This document shows, piece by piece, positions 1 through 8,590 of a stretch of DNA of 64,000 bases. Both the position numbers and the translations under genes were made by a program. Position 1 is the first letter of the stretch. Every line of letters begins with the position of its first letter. Source of the stretch: Roseibaca sp. Y0-43 (lineage in GTDB: Bacteria > Pseudomonadota > Alphaproteobacteria > Rhodobacterales > Rhodobacteraceae); assembly GCF_020667835.1 (NCBI RefSeq), contig NZ_JAFMPR010000005.1:235799-299798 (forward strand). Reading direction: 5' to 3'. The notes below the pieces were generated by a model. That model saw nothing but the letters and a program-made list of their open reading frames with translations, did no database searches and was not told where the DNA came from.

Positions 1-972
1 ATCCACCAGCGCGCGGAAATCGTCGGGACTGCCATGGCGCGCGGTCGGCGCATAAAGCCCGGTCGGCTGATACCCCCACGACCCCCCGAACGGGTATTCG
101 GCCAAGGGCATGAATTCGATGTGCGTAAAGCCCATGTGATGGGCGTAATCGACTAGCTCCTCCGCGGCCTCACGGTAGCTGAGCGCGCGCCCGTCGCGGT
201 GGCGCCAGGACGCGAGGTTCACCTCGTAGATGCTGACAGGTTCTGCATGAAGGTTCCCTTCGGCGCGCCGGCCCATCCAATCGGCATCGGCCCAGTCGCG
301 GGTCGTGGCCGCGGGCACAAGCGAGGCGGTGGCGGGCGGGCATTCGGTGGCGCGCGCGACCGGGTCGGCTTTCAGGAAAGGCGCACCGTCACGGGGGCGG
401 ATCTGGTATTTATAAGCCTCGCCCGGTTGCAGACCGGGCAGGAAAATCTCCCACACGCCGTTGCTGCGGTGGCGCATGGGCGCGCGCCGCCCGTCCCATC
501 CGTTGAAGCCGCCGACAACCGACACGCCGCGCGCATTGGGGGCCCAGACCGCGAAATGCACGCCCGCCACGCCCTCATGCGTAACGGGATGCGCGCCAAG
601 CGCATCCCACAGGCGGCGATGCGTGCCCTCACCGATCAGATACAGGTCCATATCACCCAAGACAGGGCCAAAGCGGTAAGGGTCGTCATACTCCCACGTG
701 TTGACCCCGTCGCTGGCGCGCAGGTGGTATTTCTTGCGCCGGCCAAGATCGCCGCAGAACACGCCCTGCCCCTTGGGCTGCAAGACCACCTCGCCCGATG
801 GCGTGATGGCGCTGATGCTTTGGGCATAGGCATCGAAGGTCACCAACACCCCGGCACGCCCTCGGTGACGCGGGCCGAACATATCGAACGGATCATCGAC
901 GCGCCCCTCCGCGATGGCGCGAATGTCGTCGTCGGAAATATCTTTGGGTGGAGTGGTATTTGCCCGTGCCAT
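1..972 (-). CDS. glgB: 1,4-alpha-glucan branching enzyme, 5' part only
   Basis: The gene runs off the left edge of the window, leaving 324 codons of the N-terminal part. GlgB forms alpha-1,6 branches in glycogen. Visible parts are the N-terminal CBM48/E-set region (VHFAVWAPNARGVSVVGGFN, about residues 145-165, followed by the NGWDGR motif) and the beginning of the alpha-amylase barrel (SIYEVNLASWR, then FMPLAEYPFGGSWGYQPTG). The start ATG gives MARANTTPPK; no strong ribosome site precedes it. It lies about 90 bases downstream of glgP on the same strand, so glgP-glgB probably form a glycogen operon that continues to the left. The catalytic residues lie outside the window. Confidence 0.95.
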   Translation of the reverse strand, partial: MARANTTPPKDISDDDIRAIAEGRVDDPFDMFGPRHRGRAGVLVTFDAYAQSISAITPSGEVVLQPKGQGVFCGDLGRRKKYHLRASDGVNTWEYDDPYRFGPVLGDMDLYLIGEGTHRRLWDALGAHPVTHEGVAGVHFAVWAPNARGVSVVGGFNGWDGRRAPMRHRSNGVWEIFLPGLQPGEAYKYQIRPRDGAPFLKADPVARATECPPATASLVPAATTRDWADADWMGRRAEGNLHAEPVSIYEVNLASWRHRDGRALSYREAAEELVDYAHHMGFTHIEFMPLAEYPFGGSWGYQPTGLYAPTARHGSPDDFRALVD

Positions 973-1025
973 GCGAATTTGTCGCGCAGGTCCGGGCGAA
1001 TGGCAATGATATTGTTAACGGTAGC

Positions 1026-1052
1026 GCCCCGCCCCGGCTGACGGGACGGGGC
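1026..1052 (-). other. Hairpin between glgP and glgB
   Basis: An 11-base inverted repeat (gccccgccccg / cgggacggggc, one mismatch) with a 5-base loop lies 10 bases after the glgP stop codon. No run of T follows on the minus strand, so it is more likely an mRNA-stabilising or attenuating hairpin between glgP and glgB than a full terminator. Confidence 0.5.
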
Positions 1053-1061
1053 AAGGCCCGG

Positions 1062-3527
1062 TCAGATCATCGGGTCGATTTTCCAGATATCGGCCATGTA
1101 GCCCTTGATCGTGCGGTCGCTGCTGAACCAGCCGGTGCGCGCGGTGTTGATCGCGGCCATGCGCGTCCAGTTATCCGGGTCGGCCCAAGCCTGATCGACA
1201 CGGCGCTGCGCGTCCCAATAGCTGTCGAAATCGGCGCAGACCGTGAAATAATCATGGCTGCGCAAATTCTGGGCAAGATCGGAATAGGTCGTCTTGTCGC
1301 CGTTCGAAAAGGCACCGGATTCGATCATCTCGAGCGCCGCACTCAGGCGCGGGCTGGCCTTGATCGCGCGCGCGGCGTGGTCCGGCGTTTCGCGGCGCTT
1401 GACCACTTCGTCAGCCGTCATGCCGAACAGGAAGAAATTCTCTGCCCCGACCAGTTCGCGGATTTCGACATTCGCGCCGTCGAGCGTGCCGATGGTCAGC
1501 GCGCCGTTCAGGCTGAATTTCATGTTGCCGGTGCCCGACGCTTCCTTGCCCGCGGTCGAGATCTGCTCGGACAGGTCCGATGCCGGGATCAGGCGTTCGG
1601 CCATGGTGACGTTGTAATTGGCCGGATAGACCACCGTCAGCAGGTCGCGGGTGGACTTGTCGGAGTTAATAACGCGCGCCACGTTGTTGATAAGATGGAT
1701 GATTTCCTTCGCCATCACGTAGCCCGGTGCAGCCTTGCCGCCGAAGATCTTGACGCGGGGCGCCCAGTTGCCCTTGGGATTGGCGCGGATTTCCTGCCAC
1801 AGCGCGATGGTTTCCAGAATGTTCAGGTGCTGGCGCTTGTATTCGTGGAAGCGCTTGATCTGCACGTCGAACATGGCATCGGGATTTACGGAAATGCCCA
1901 TCTCGCGCTCGATCCATGCGGTCAGGTCGCGCTTGTTCTCGGCCTTGATCGCGGCGAAGCGGTCGCGGAACCCCTGCTCGGCAATCGCCGGTTCCAGCTC
2001 GACCAAGCGTTCAAGGTTGTCTTCCCACCCCTCGCCAATCGTGTCGGTAATCAGCGCCGACAGGCGCGGGTTCGCGCCCTTGACCCAGCGGCGCGGGGTG
2101 ACGCCATTGGTCTCGTTCACGATGCGGCCGGGATGCAGTTTGTTCAACTCGGCAAAGACCGTGTCCTTGACCAGTTCGGAATGTAGCGCCGAGACGCCAT
2201 TGACCTTGTTGGCCATGATGAAGCTCAACTCACCCATCTTGACCTCGCCGCCCTCGACGATAGAGACCTTGCGCTTGGGGTGCGCCTTTGCGTGCAGCTC
2301 GTCGATGCGCTCGATGATCTGCATGTGGCGCGGAAGAACCTGTGTCATCAGCTTTTCCGGCCAGCGTTCCAGCGCTTCGGGCATCAGCGTGTGGTTGGTG
2401 TAGCCAAGGCAGGCGCGGGCGGTGTCGACCGCCTGTTCAAAGGCCATGCCCCGCTCATCGGCCAACAGGCGCACCAGTTCCGGGCCTGCGATGGCCGGGT
2501 GGGTGTCGTTCATCTGGATGGCGACCTTGCTGGGCAGGGCTGCCAGATCGTTATGCTCGGCGCTGAAACGGCGCAGGATGTCGCGGATGGACGCAGCAGT
2601 GAAGAAGAATTCCTGCTTCAGCCGAAGCTCCTTGCCCTGATCGGTCGTATCATCGGGGTAAAGCACACGGCTGATGGTGCGCGCCAAGGCTTCGGGTGCT
2701 GCGGCCCCGGCGAAATCGCCCTTGTTGAACGCGGCCAAGTCGAACGCGGTCAGCGGCTCTGCCCCCCACAGGCGCAGGGTATTGGCCCATTTGCCCTGCC
2801 AGCCGATGATTGGCGTATCATAGGCCTTGGCGATGACGGCATCATCCGGCGTCCAGACCGCAGAGCGGCCCGTTTCCGCCACGCTGCCGCCGAAACCGAT
2901 GTTGAAGCTGGCTTCCGGGCGCTCGAATTCCCAGCCGTGTTTCTGGCGCAGCCAATCCTCGGCAGTTTCGACCTGACGCCCGTCGGGGCCGAAGCTTTGG
3001 CGAAACAGGCCGTGTTCGTAGCGAATGCCGTAGCCATAGGCCGGGCAACCCAGTGTCGACATGGAATCGAGGAAACAGGCCGCCAGACGGCCCAAACCGC
3101 CATTGCCCAGCGCCGCATCGGGTTCATCGGCCAGCACGGTGTCGAAATCGAAGCCCAGCCCCGCCACGGCCTCGCGCGCGGCCTCTGTCAGGCCGGTATT
3201 CAGGATGGCATCTTCCAGCAAGCGCCCGATCAGGAATTCCATGGACAGGTAATAGACCCGCTTCGACTGCGCGGCATAGGTCGCGCGCGTGGCCCGGAAC
3301 CACGGCTCTATCACGCGGTCGCGGATCGCGAGCGTCAATGCCATGCGCATGTCGTAAAGGCTGGCATGGACCAAGTCCTTGCCTTGCGAATACTCGATAT
3401 GCTTCAGGATCGCATCGCGCAGTTCTGTGGCAGTCATCGGCAGTGTTTCCTTGCTGATCTTCGTCGGCATCCAACCGGCAGAGCCATCGGTTTGCGCGTC
3501 GAAGGTGATAGACCTGTTCATGTGCAT
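1062..3527 (-). CDS. glgP: Glycogen/maltodextrin phosphorylase
   Basis: 821 residues, the usual length of bacterial glycogen phosphorylases. It releases glucose-1-phosphate from glycogen with pyridoxal phosphate. Family hallmarks seen: NGGLGRLAACFLDSM near residue 140, MNDTHPAIAGPEL near 345, NETNGVTPRRW, KRFHEYKRQHLN, and the PLP-lysine segment GTGNMKFSLNGALTIGTLDG near 665. The chosen ATG (MHMNRSITFD) has an AGGAA ribosome site 6 bases upstream; an ATG 30 bases further up has none, and one 6 bases inside is also possible. glgB follows on the same strand. The glucose-1-phosphate formed would feed the pgi/zwf genes about 3 kb away after phosphoglucomutase (not in this window). Confidence 0.96.
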   Translation of the reverse strand: MHMNRSITFDAQTDGSAGWMPTKISKETLPMTATELRDAILKHIEYSQGKDLVHASLYDMRMALTLAIRDRVIEPWFRATRATYAAQSKRVYYLSMEFLIGRLLEDAILNTGLTEAAREAVAGLGFDFDTVLADEPDAALGNGGLGRLAACFLDSMSTLGCPAYGYGIRYEHGLFRQSFGPDGRQVETAEDWLRQKHGWEFERPEASFNIGFGGSVAETGRSAVWTPDDAVIAKAYDTPIIGWQGKWANTLRLWGAEPLTAFDLAAFNKGDFAGAAAPEALARTISRVLYPDDTTDQGKELRLKQEFFFTAASIRDILRRFSAEHNDLAALPSKVAIQMNDTHPAIAGPELVRLLADERGMAFEQAVDTARACLGYTNHTLMPEALERWPEKLMTQVLPRHMQIIERIDELHAKAHPKRKVSIVEGGEVKMGELSFIMANKVNGVSALHSELVKDTVFAELNKLHPGRIVNETNGVTPRRWVKGANPRLSALITDTIGEGWEDNLERLVELEPAIAEQGFRDRFAAIKAENKRDLTAWIEREMGISVNPDAMFDVQIKRFHEYKRQHLNILETIALWQEIRANPKGNWAPRVKIFGGKAAPGYVMAKEIIHLINNVARVINSDKSTRDLLTVVYPANYNVTMAERLIPASDLSEQISTAGKEASGTGNMKFSLNGALTIGTLDGANVEIRELVGAENFFLFGMTADEVVKRRETPDHAARAIKASPRLSAALEMIESGAFSNGDKTTYSDLAQNLRSHDYFTVCADFDSYWDAQRRVDQAWADPDNWTRMAAINTARTGWFSSDRTIKGYMADIWKIDPMI

Positions 3528-3731
3528 TCGGTTTTCCTGTCCGGCAGTCGGGATCAATGGTGCCCATCGAAAAAATGTGGCAAGGCGCGTTATCGCGGGC
3601 GATCCGGGCTAAAAACAGGCAACCATGGTATGTTTTGACGGCATAAGTGGCGGTATCGGAAACGGTCGGATACGCCGCGCCAGAGGCTTTGTCCAGCGCG
3701 CGGATGGCGCGCGGGGCGGGCGTCGGGGCTG

Positions 3732-3821
3732 TGGCGGATGGGGTGGGATTCGAACCCACGGTAGGCTTTCACCTACGCTGGTTTTCAAGACCAGAGCCTT
3801 AAACCACTCGGCCACCCATCC
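3732..3821 (-). tRNA. tRNA-Ser(TGA)
   Basis: 90-base class II tRNA read on the minus strand. The acceptor stem GGATGGG/CCCATCC, an anticodon stem CTGGT/ACCAG around loop CTTGAAA (anticodon TGA), a long variable arm and the T arm GTGGG-TTCGAAT-CCCAC are all present, and the 3' CCA is encoded. The 175 bases between it and glgP hold no gene I can support. Confidence 0.97.
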
Positions 3822-3945
3822 GGCCAGCAGGTGCTAACGCGGCGCTGCGGGCAACGCAAGATGCCTTCGCGTTTTGGGCTGGACAAGGCGCGGCAAGCCG
3901 GTCATCTGTGCACATGTTCACTATCCAGCACAAGAGCCGCGTGCC

Positions 3946-4848
3946 ATGCCGACGCCCCCCACCTTTGCCAATTGGGTCGTACTTTATGCGCTGGGGCTGA
4001 TCTGGGGCGCGTCCTTTCTGGGTGTGGCCTTTGCGCTGGAGGGGTTCGGCCCCATCAGCATTGCCGCCGGGCGCATCGCGCTGGGGGCGCTGACGCTGGC
4101 GCTGGTGGCGCTTGTTGCGCGTATTCCCCTGCCCCGCGATCCGGTTGTCTGGGCCTTTACCGCCGGGATGGCGGTGTTGTCCAACGCGCTGCCCTTCTTC
4201 CTGCTCAGCTGGTCGCAGCAGCATGTCACCTCTGGCTTCGCGGGTATCACCATGGCCGCGATCCCGCTATTCGTGATCGGGCTGGCGCATGGTTTCGTGC
4301 CCGGTGAGAGGTTGACGCGGCCCAAGGCCATCGGCTTTGCCGCCGGTCTTGTGGGCGTGGCCGTGCTGATCGGGCCGGGCGTGCTGGACAGTTCCGGCTC
4401 TGCGCAGGAAAGCCTTGCGCGGATCGGCTGCCTTTGTGCCTCTCTCAGCTATGCGGTGGGCGCGATCGTCACGCGCCGCTGCCCAAGCGTGCATCCGGTG
4501 GCCTTTGGGGTTCTGGCGCTTGGCCTTGCCAGCGCCGTGATGGTGCCGCTTGCGCTGCTGGTTGAAGGCATCCCCACCGCCCCCTCTGCCCGCGCCATCG
4601 GGGCCGTTGTCTATCTGGGGCTGTTTCCGACCGGGCTTGCCACGCTCTTGCTGGTCGCGATCATCCGCAGCGCGGGGCCAAGCTTCCTGTCGCAGGTCAA
4701 CTATCACGTGCCGGTCTGGTCGGTCATCCTTGGCGTGGTGGTCCTGTCCGAAGATCTGCCCGGCCGCTTCATCCTTGCGCTGGCGATCATCATCGGCGGG
4801 CTGGTCTACAGCCGCCGCAAACCGGTTCAGCCCGTGGTCGCGCCGTGA
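3946..4848 (+). CDS. EamA/DMT-family transporter
   Basis: 300-residue integral membrane protein with about ten hydrophobic segments arranged as two repeats of five, the EamA (DUF6) architecture of drug/metabolite transporters. The N-terminal repeat begins NWVVLYALGLIWGASF, the typical EamA opening; the second starts near residue 150 (RIGCLCASLSYAVGAIVTRR). Substrate unknown; relatives export metabolites or amino acids. I chose the ATG at MPTPPTFANW because the 24 codons upstream are polar and not EamA-like. SRAP follows 12 bases later on the same strand, so they may be co-transcribed. Confidence 0.9.
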   Translation: MPTPPTFANWVVLYALGLIWGASFLGVAFALEGFGPISIAAGRIALGALTLALVALVARIPLPRDPVVWAFTAGMAVLSNALPFFLLSWSQQHVTSGFAGITMAAIPLFVIGLAHGFVPGERLTRPKAIGFAAGLVGVAVLIGPGVLDSSGSAQESLARIGCLCASLSYAVGAIVTRRCPSVHPVAFGVLALGLASAVMVPLALLVEGIPTAPSARAIGAVVYLGLFPTGLATLLLVAIIRSAGPSFLSQVNYHVPVWSVILGVVVLSEDLPGRFILALAIIIGGLVYSRRKPVQPVVAP

Positions 4849-4860
4849 TAGCATCGCACC

Positions 4861-5535
4861 ATGTGCGGACGTTTTGCCCTGACCCTGCCCGATGACGCCG
4901 TCGCGCGCCTGTTCGACGCGCGCCTGTCCAATGACAGCGCCACGGCGCATGGGCAGAATATCTGCCCGACGCAGCCGGTTCTGACCATCCTCAGCAAGGC
5001 GGGCGAGCGCCATGCAGGGCCGATGCGCTGGGGGTTTCTGCCGCATTGGTACACAACTGAAACCGATGGGCCGCTGCTGATAAACGCGCGCGCCGAGACC
5101 ATCGCCACCAAACCCGCTTTCGCGCAGGCCGTGCGCAGGCGGCGGTGCCTGATCCCGGCGACCGGCTTTTACGAATGGACCAAGGATGCCGAGGGCGCGC
5201 GCCTGCCGTGGTATATTTATCCGCCCGAGGGCGGCGTTCTGGCCTTTGCGGGCGTCTGGCAGGTCTGGGGCGCGGAGGATACGCGGCAGGCGACCTGCGC
5301 CATTGTGACATGCGCCGCCAATGACAGGCTGAAAGCGCTGCACCACCGGATGCCGGTTATCCTTAGCCCACAGGACTGGCCCAAATGGCTGGGCGAAGAG
5401 GGCCACGGCGCGGCCCCGCTCATGCGTCCAGCGCCTGACGACGCGCTTCGGTTTCACCGCGTGGGCACGGCAATCAATTCCAACCGCGCCAGCGGCGACG
5501 GGCTGATCGACCCGCTGCCACTTGGCACAGGCTGA
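4861..5535 (+). CDS. yedK: SRAP/YedK (HMCES-type) abasic-site crosslink protein
   Basis: 224 residues. SRAP proteins covalently trap abasic sites in single-stranded DNA through Cys2, exposed when Met1 is removed. The sequence starts MCGRFAL with that cysteine; other family residues are N75/R77/E79 in NARAET, FYEW at 103-106 and HHRMPVIL near 161, which carries the catalytic histidine. Length fits the family. It is downstream of an EamA transporter and upstream of an unknown lipoprotein, neither functionally linked. The CDS ends with a clean TGA; no LexA-type box was recognised upstream. Confidence 0.93.
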   Translation: MCGRFALTLPDDAVARLFDARLSNDSATAHGQNICPTQPVLTILSKAGERHAGPMRWGFLPHWYTTETDGPLLINARAETIATKPAFAQAVRRRRCLIPATGFYEWTKDAEGARLPWYIYPPEGGVLAFAGVWQVWGAEDTRQATCAIVTCAANDRLKALHHRMPVILSPQDWPKWLGEEGHGAAPLMRPAPDDALRFHRVGTAINSNRASGDGLIDPLPLGTG

Positions 5536-5606
5536 TTTCCAACCTGTGCACAGGGGCGAATCTGGCCTATGCTGCCCGCATCAGTCACCAGACACGAAGG
5601 CCCGCC

Positions 5607-6179
5607 ATGCGTCCGATCTTTCTTGCCCTGCCCGCCCTGCTTGCCCTGACCGCCTGCATAGAGGTGGACATGAATGTCGAAGTCTTGGGCGAGGACGAGG
5701 CCCGCGTCACGGGCTACATGCAGATCAACCGCCAGATGTTCGAGATGTCTGGGCAGGATGCCTCTTTCTGCGATGAAGAGGATGGCGGCACGCTGGTGAT
5801 GACCGACACCCATGCCCGCTGCGAGATCGACCAGACCGGCTCCTTTGCCGAGATCATGGATGATGGCGGCGACGGCGGCCCCGAAGACATTCAGGCCCAG
5901 CTCGTGCATCTGGGCGGCAACCGCGTGCGTGCGCTCATGCCCCTGTCGGCCATGTCGGGCCAGATGGATGAAATGGCCGAAGACCCGCAAGCGCTGGCCA
6001 TGGCGCAGCAAATGCTGGCGGGGCTGTCGATCACCTTTTCGGTCACGGGTGCGAGCGTCGAAAGCACCACGGGCACGCTGTCAGATGACGGCACCACAGC
6101 CAGCGTGACCTTGGGCGTCGAAGACCTGCTTGCGCCGGGCACGCCGCTGACGGATTTCGAAACCATCGTTACCTATTGA
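5607..6179 (+). CDS. Predicted lipoprotein, function unknown
   Basis: 190 residues with a classic lipoprotein signal: MRPIFLALPALLALTAC, lipobox LTAC, Cys17 as the acylated residue. The mature part is acidic and rich in Asp/Glu/Gly, and ends without a membrane segment. It resembles LppM-like proteins in the opening after the cysteine (IEVDMNVEVLGEDEARVTG), but I cannot assign a family with confidence. It probably sits in the periplasm attached to a membrane. It converges on pgi across a short palindrome (6189-6209). Confidence 0.75.
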   Translation: MRPIFLALPALLALTACIEVDMNVEVLGEDEARVTGYMQINRQMFEMSGQDASFCDEEDGGTLVMTDTHARCEIDQTGSFAEIMDDGGDGGPEDIQAQLVHLGGNRVRALMPLSAMSGQMDEMAEDPQALAMAQQMLAGLSITFSVTGASVESTTGTLSDDGTTASVTLGVEDLLAPGTPLTDFETIVTY

Positions 6180-6188
6180 GCGCCACGC

Positions 6189-6209
6189 GCCCCGGCCCAG
6201 AGCCGGGGC
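6189..6209. terminator. Convergent-gene hairpin
   Basis: Perfect 8-base inverted repeat gccccggc/gccggggc with a 5-base loop, between the stop codons of the lipoprotein gene (+) and pgi (-). It could serve both strands, but neither side has a strong T run. Confidence 0.55.
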
Positions 6210-6233
6210 CTTGCGGCCAACCGCGCTGCCAGA

Positions 6234-7844
6234 TCAGACGCCATTCCCGCGCAGGTAGCTGACCAGCGCTTGCGTGGACCCGTCCTTGCCCGACGCATCC
6301 GCACCTTCCAACACCGGCCCAAGCGCCGTGGCAAGTTCTTTGCCCAGCTCGACCCCCCATTGGTCGAAAGAGTTGATGCCAAGGATCACCCCTTCCACGA
6401 ACACCCGGTGCTCATAAAGCGCCACGATCTGGCCCAAGGTGAAGGGCGTCAGCTTGGGATAAAGCAGCATGGTCGAGGGGCGGTTACCCGGAAATACGCG
6501 GTGGCGCGCTTGGCGTTCCAGCTCTGCGCCCTCCAGCCCCTTGGCGGCCATGATCGCACGCGCCTCGTCCAGGCTGCGGCCCTTCATCAAGGCCTCTGCC
6601 TGTGCCAGGCAATTCGCCGCCAGCAAGCGGTGCTGATGCGCCAGGTCCGGCTCATGCCCTTGGGCGGCCAGCAGGAATTCGCAAGGCACCACCCGCGTGC
6701 CTTGGTGGATCAACTGGTAAAAGGCGTGCTGGCCATTGGTGCCCGGCTCGCCCCAGACAACGGGGCCGGAATGACGGCCAAGGTCCTCGCCATCCATGCC
6801 GATGCGCTTGCCGTTGCTCTCCATCTCCAGCTGTTGCAGATAGGCGGGCAATCGCGACAGGCGTTGCTCATAGGGCAGCACTGCGCGGGTGGCGTGGCCG
6901 CAAATCTGGTTGTGCCAGATGCCCACCAGCGCCAGCATGACGGGCATATTCTCGGCAAAAGGCGCTTCCACGAAATGCGCATCCATCGCGCGCGCCCCCG
7001 CAAGGAAGCGGTCAAACCGGACCGCGCCGATGGCAATCATCAGCCCTAGGCCAATCGGACCCCACATGGAATAGCGCCCGCCGACCCAATCGGCAAAACC
7101 GAAGACCCGTTCGGGCGCGATGCCGAAGGCGGCAGTCTTGTCGGCGGCGGTGGATACGGCTGCGAATTGCGCCGCCGGGTCCATGACCTTTTCAGCCATC
7201 CACGCGCGCGCGGTTTCGGCATTGGTCATCGTCTCGATCGTGGTGAAGGTCTTGGACGCCACGATCACCAGCGTCGTCGCCGGGTCCAGCCGTTCCAGCG
7301 TGTCGCCGATATGCGCGCCATCGACGTTCGAGACGTAATGCAGCCGTGGCCCGTCATGGAACGGCTCCAGCGCGAGGGTTGCCATCGCCGGGCCAAGGTC
7401 GGACCCGCCGATGCCGATATTCACGACATCGGTGATCCGCCCGCCCTGCCCTTGGAACGCGCCCGAACGCACGGCTTCGGCAAAAGCGTAAGCGCGCGCG
7501 CGGGTTTCGCGCAAGTCCGGCATGACATCAACGCCGTCCACCTCGATCACGGCGGCATCATCGGCGCGCTGCGCGATATGCAGCACCGCGCGGCCCTCGG
7601 TTTCGTTGATCTTGGCACCTGCGAACATCGCGTCGCGCTTTTCCGCCACGCCCTGCTCTTCAGCCAACCGCACCAAGATGTCGCGGCATTCGGCGTCGAT
7701 ATTCGTCTTGGAATAATCCAGCAGCATCTCGCCCGCGCGGATGCTGAACTCGGTGGCGCGGTTTGGGTCCGCGTCGAACAGCTCCAGCATGTGGCGCGCC
7801 TCTGCGCTGCGCTGGTTCTTGGCCAGATCAATCCATGTGGTCAT
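6234..7844 (-). CDS. pgi: Glucose-6-phosphate isomerase
   Basis: 536 residues, normal for the family. It interconverts glucose-6-phosphate and fructose-6-phosphate in the cytoplasm. Signatures seen: [16 protein letters not shown] near residue 145, the sugar-phosphate loop [17 protein letters not shown] near 205, [17 protein letters not shown] near 257, [19 protein letters not shown] near 345 and [13 protein letters not shown] near the C terminus. It is last in the row zwf-pgl-pgi, separated from pgl by a 74-base spacer with a strong hairpin. Confidence 0.97.
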   Translation of the reverse strand: MTTWIDLAKNQRSAEARHMLELFDADPNRATEFSIRAGEMLLDYSKTNIDAECRDILVRLAEEQGVAEKRDAMFAGAKINETEGRAVLHIAQRADDAAVIEVDGVDVMPDLRETRARAYAFAEAVRSGAFQGQGGRITDVVNIGIGGSDLGPAMATLALEPFHDGPRLHYVSNVDGAHIGDTLERLDPATTLVIVASKTFTTIETMTNAETARAWMAEKVMDPAAQFAAVSTAADKTAAFGIAPERVFGFADWVGGRYSMWGPIGLGLMIAIGAVRFDRFLAGARAMDAHFVEAPFAENMPVMLALVGIWHNQICGHATRAVLPYEQRLSRLPAYLQQLEMESNGKRIGMDGEDLGRHSGPVVWGEPGTNGQHAFYQLIHQGTRVVPCEFLLAAQGHEPDLAHQHRLLAANCLAQAEALMKGRSLDEARAIMAAKGLEGAELERQARHRVFPGNRPSTMLLYPKLTPFTLGQIVALYEHRVFVEGVILGINSFDQWGVELGKELATALGPVLEGADASGKDGSTQALVSYLRGNGV

Positions 7845-7884
7845 TCTTGTCGTCCCTTGGTCATTCTATCTTGCCCCGAATAGT

Positions 7885-7915
7885 CGAAACGGGCGCAAAG
7901 CGCCCGCCCGTTTCG
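7885..7915 (-). other. Perfect hairpin between pgl and pgi
   Basis: An 11-base perfect inverted repeat (cgaaacgggcg/cgcccgtttcg) with a 9-base loop begins 3 bases after the pgl stop codon. On the minus strand no T run follows. It may adjust pgi expression relative to zwf-pgl or protect the upstream mRNA. Confidence 0.55.
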
Positions 7916-7918
7916 GGC

Positions 7919-8590
7919 TTATTCCGCCCAATGCACCTGTGCCTGATCCAGCAGCGCCGCGATGGGCGCCTGCTCGGGCGGCAGCTTGCGGGCGCGTTCG
8001 AGTGCGGCGCGTTTCTCTTTGCCGGTAATCAGCACATGAATGCGCAACGCCTTGCGCAAGACCGGCAGCGTCAGCGTGATGCGCGGCTCGCCCGCCGCTT
8101 CGGCGCGCAGCGCCATAAGCGGCGGCGCGTCCTGTGCCATGGCGTCGGCCAGCTTGTCCGCGCCCGGAAACAGGCTTGCGGTGTGCATATCCGCCCCCAT
8201 GCCCAGCAGCAGCACCGAAATCGGCAAATGCGGGCGAATGCCGTCCGACAGCGCATCCAGCGCGTCTTCGGGCGTGGGCGTGCGGGCATAAAGCGGCACC
8301 AGCGTGGCCTCTGCCGCGCGGTTCGTCAGCAAGCGGCGGCGGATCAGCGCGGTGTTCGAGCGCGGGTTGTCCTCTGGCACCCAGCGCTCGTCATTGAGCA
8401 TGACCGACACGCGCGCCCAGTCCAGATCGGCCCCCGACAGCGTGTCGAAAACCGGCCCCGGCGTGGTGCCGCCGGGCACCGACAACGTGGCGCGGTCATT
8501 GCTGCGCAAGCTTTCGCCCAGTTCGGACGCGATGCGCTGCGCCAAGCGCAGCATCATCATGTCGCGGTCGGGGTATTCGTGGAATTCCAT
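7919..8590 (-). CDS. pgl: 6-phosphogluconolactonase
   Basis: 223 residues, DevB/SOL type. It hydrolyses 6-phosphogluconolactone to 6-phosphogluconate, between Zwf and Edd. Family motifs: SVPGGTTPGPVFDTL near residue 40, DERWVPEDNPRSN near 67 and LLGMGADMHTASLFPG near 130. Its ATG overlaps the zwf stop codon (ATGA), which points to translational coupling. Start and length are as expected. Confidence 0.96.
   Translation of the reverse strand: MEFHEYPDRDMMMLRLAQRIASELGESLRSNDRATLSVPGGTTPGPVFDTLSGADLDWARVSVMLNDERWVPEDNPRSNTALIRRRLLTNRAAEATLVPLYARTPTPEDALDALSDGIRPHLPISVLLLGMGADMHTASLFPGADKLADAMAQDAPPLMALRAEAAGEPRITLTLPVLRKALRIHVLITGKEKRAALERARKLPPEQAPIAALLDQAQVHWAE

Noticed and set aside
1013..1026. 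TGTTAACGGTAGCG as a LacI-type operator between glgP and glgB
   Set aside because: Only 10 of 14 positions agree with the zwf/edd sites and symmetry is broken; mentioned as a weak lead only.
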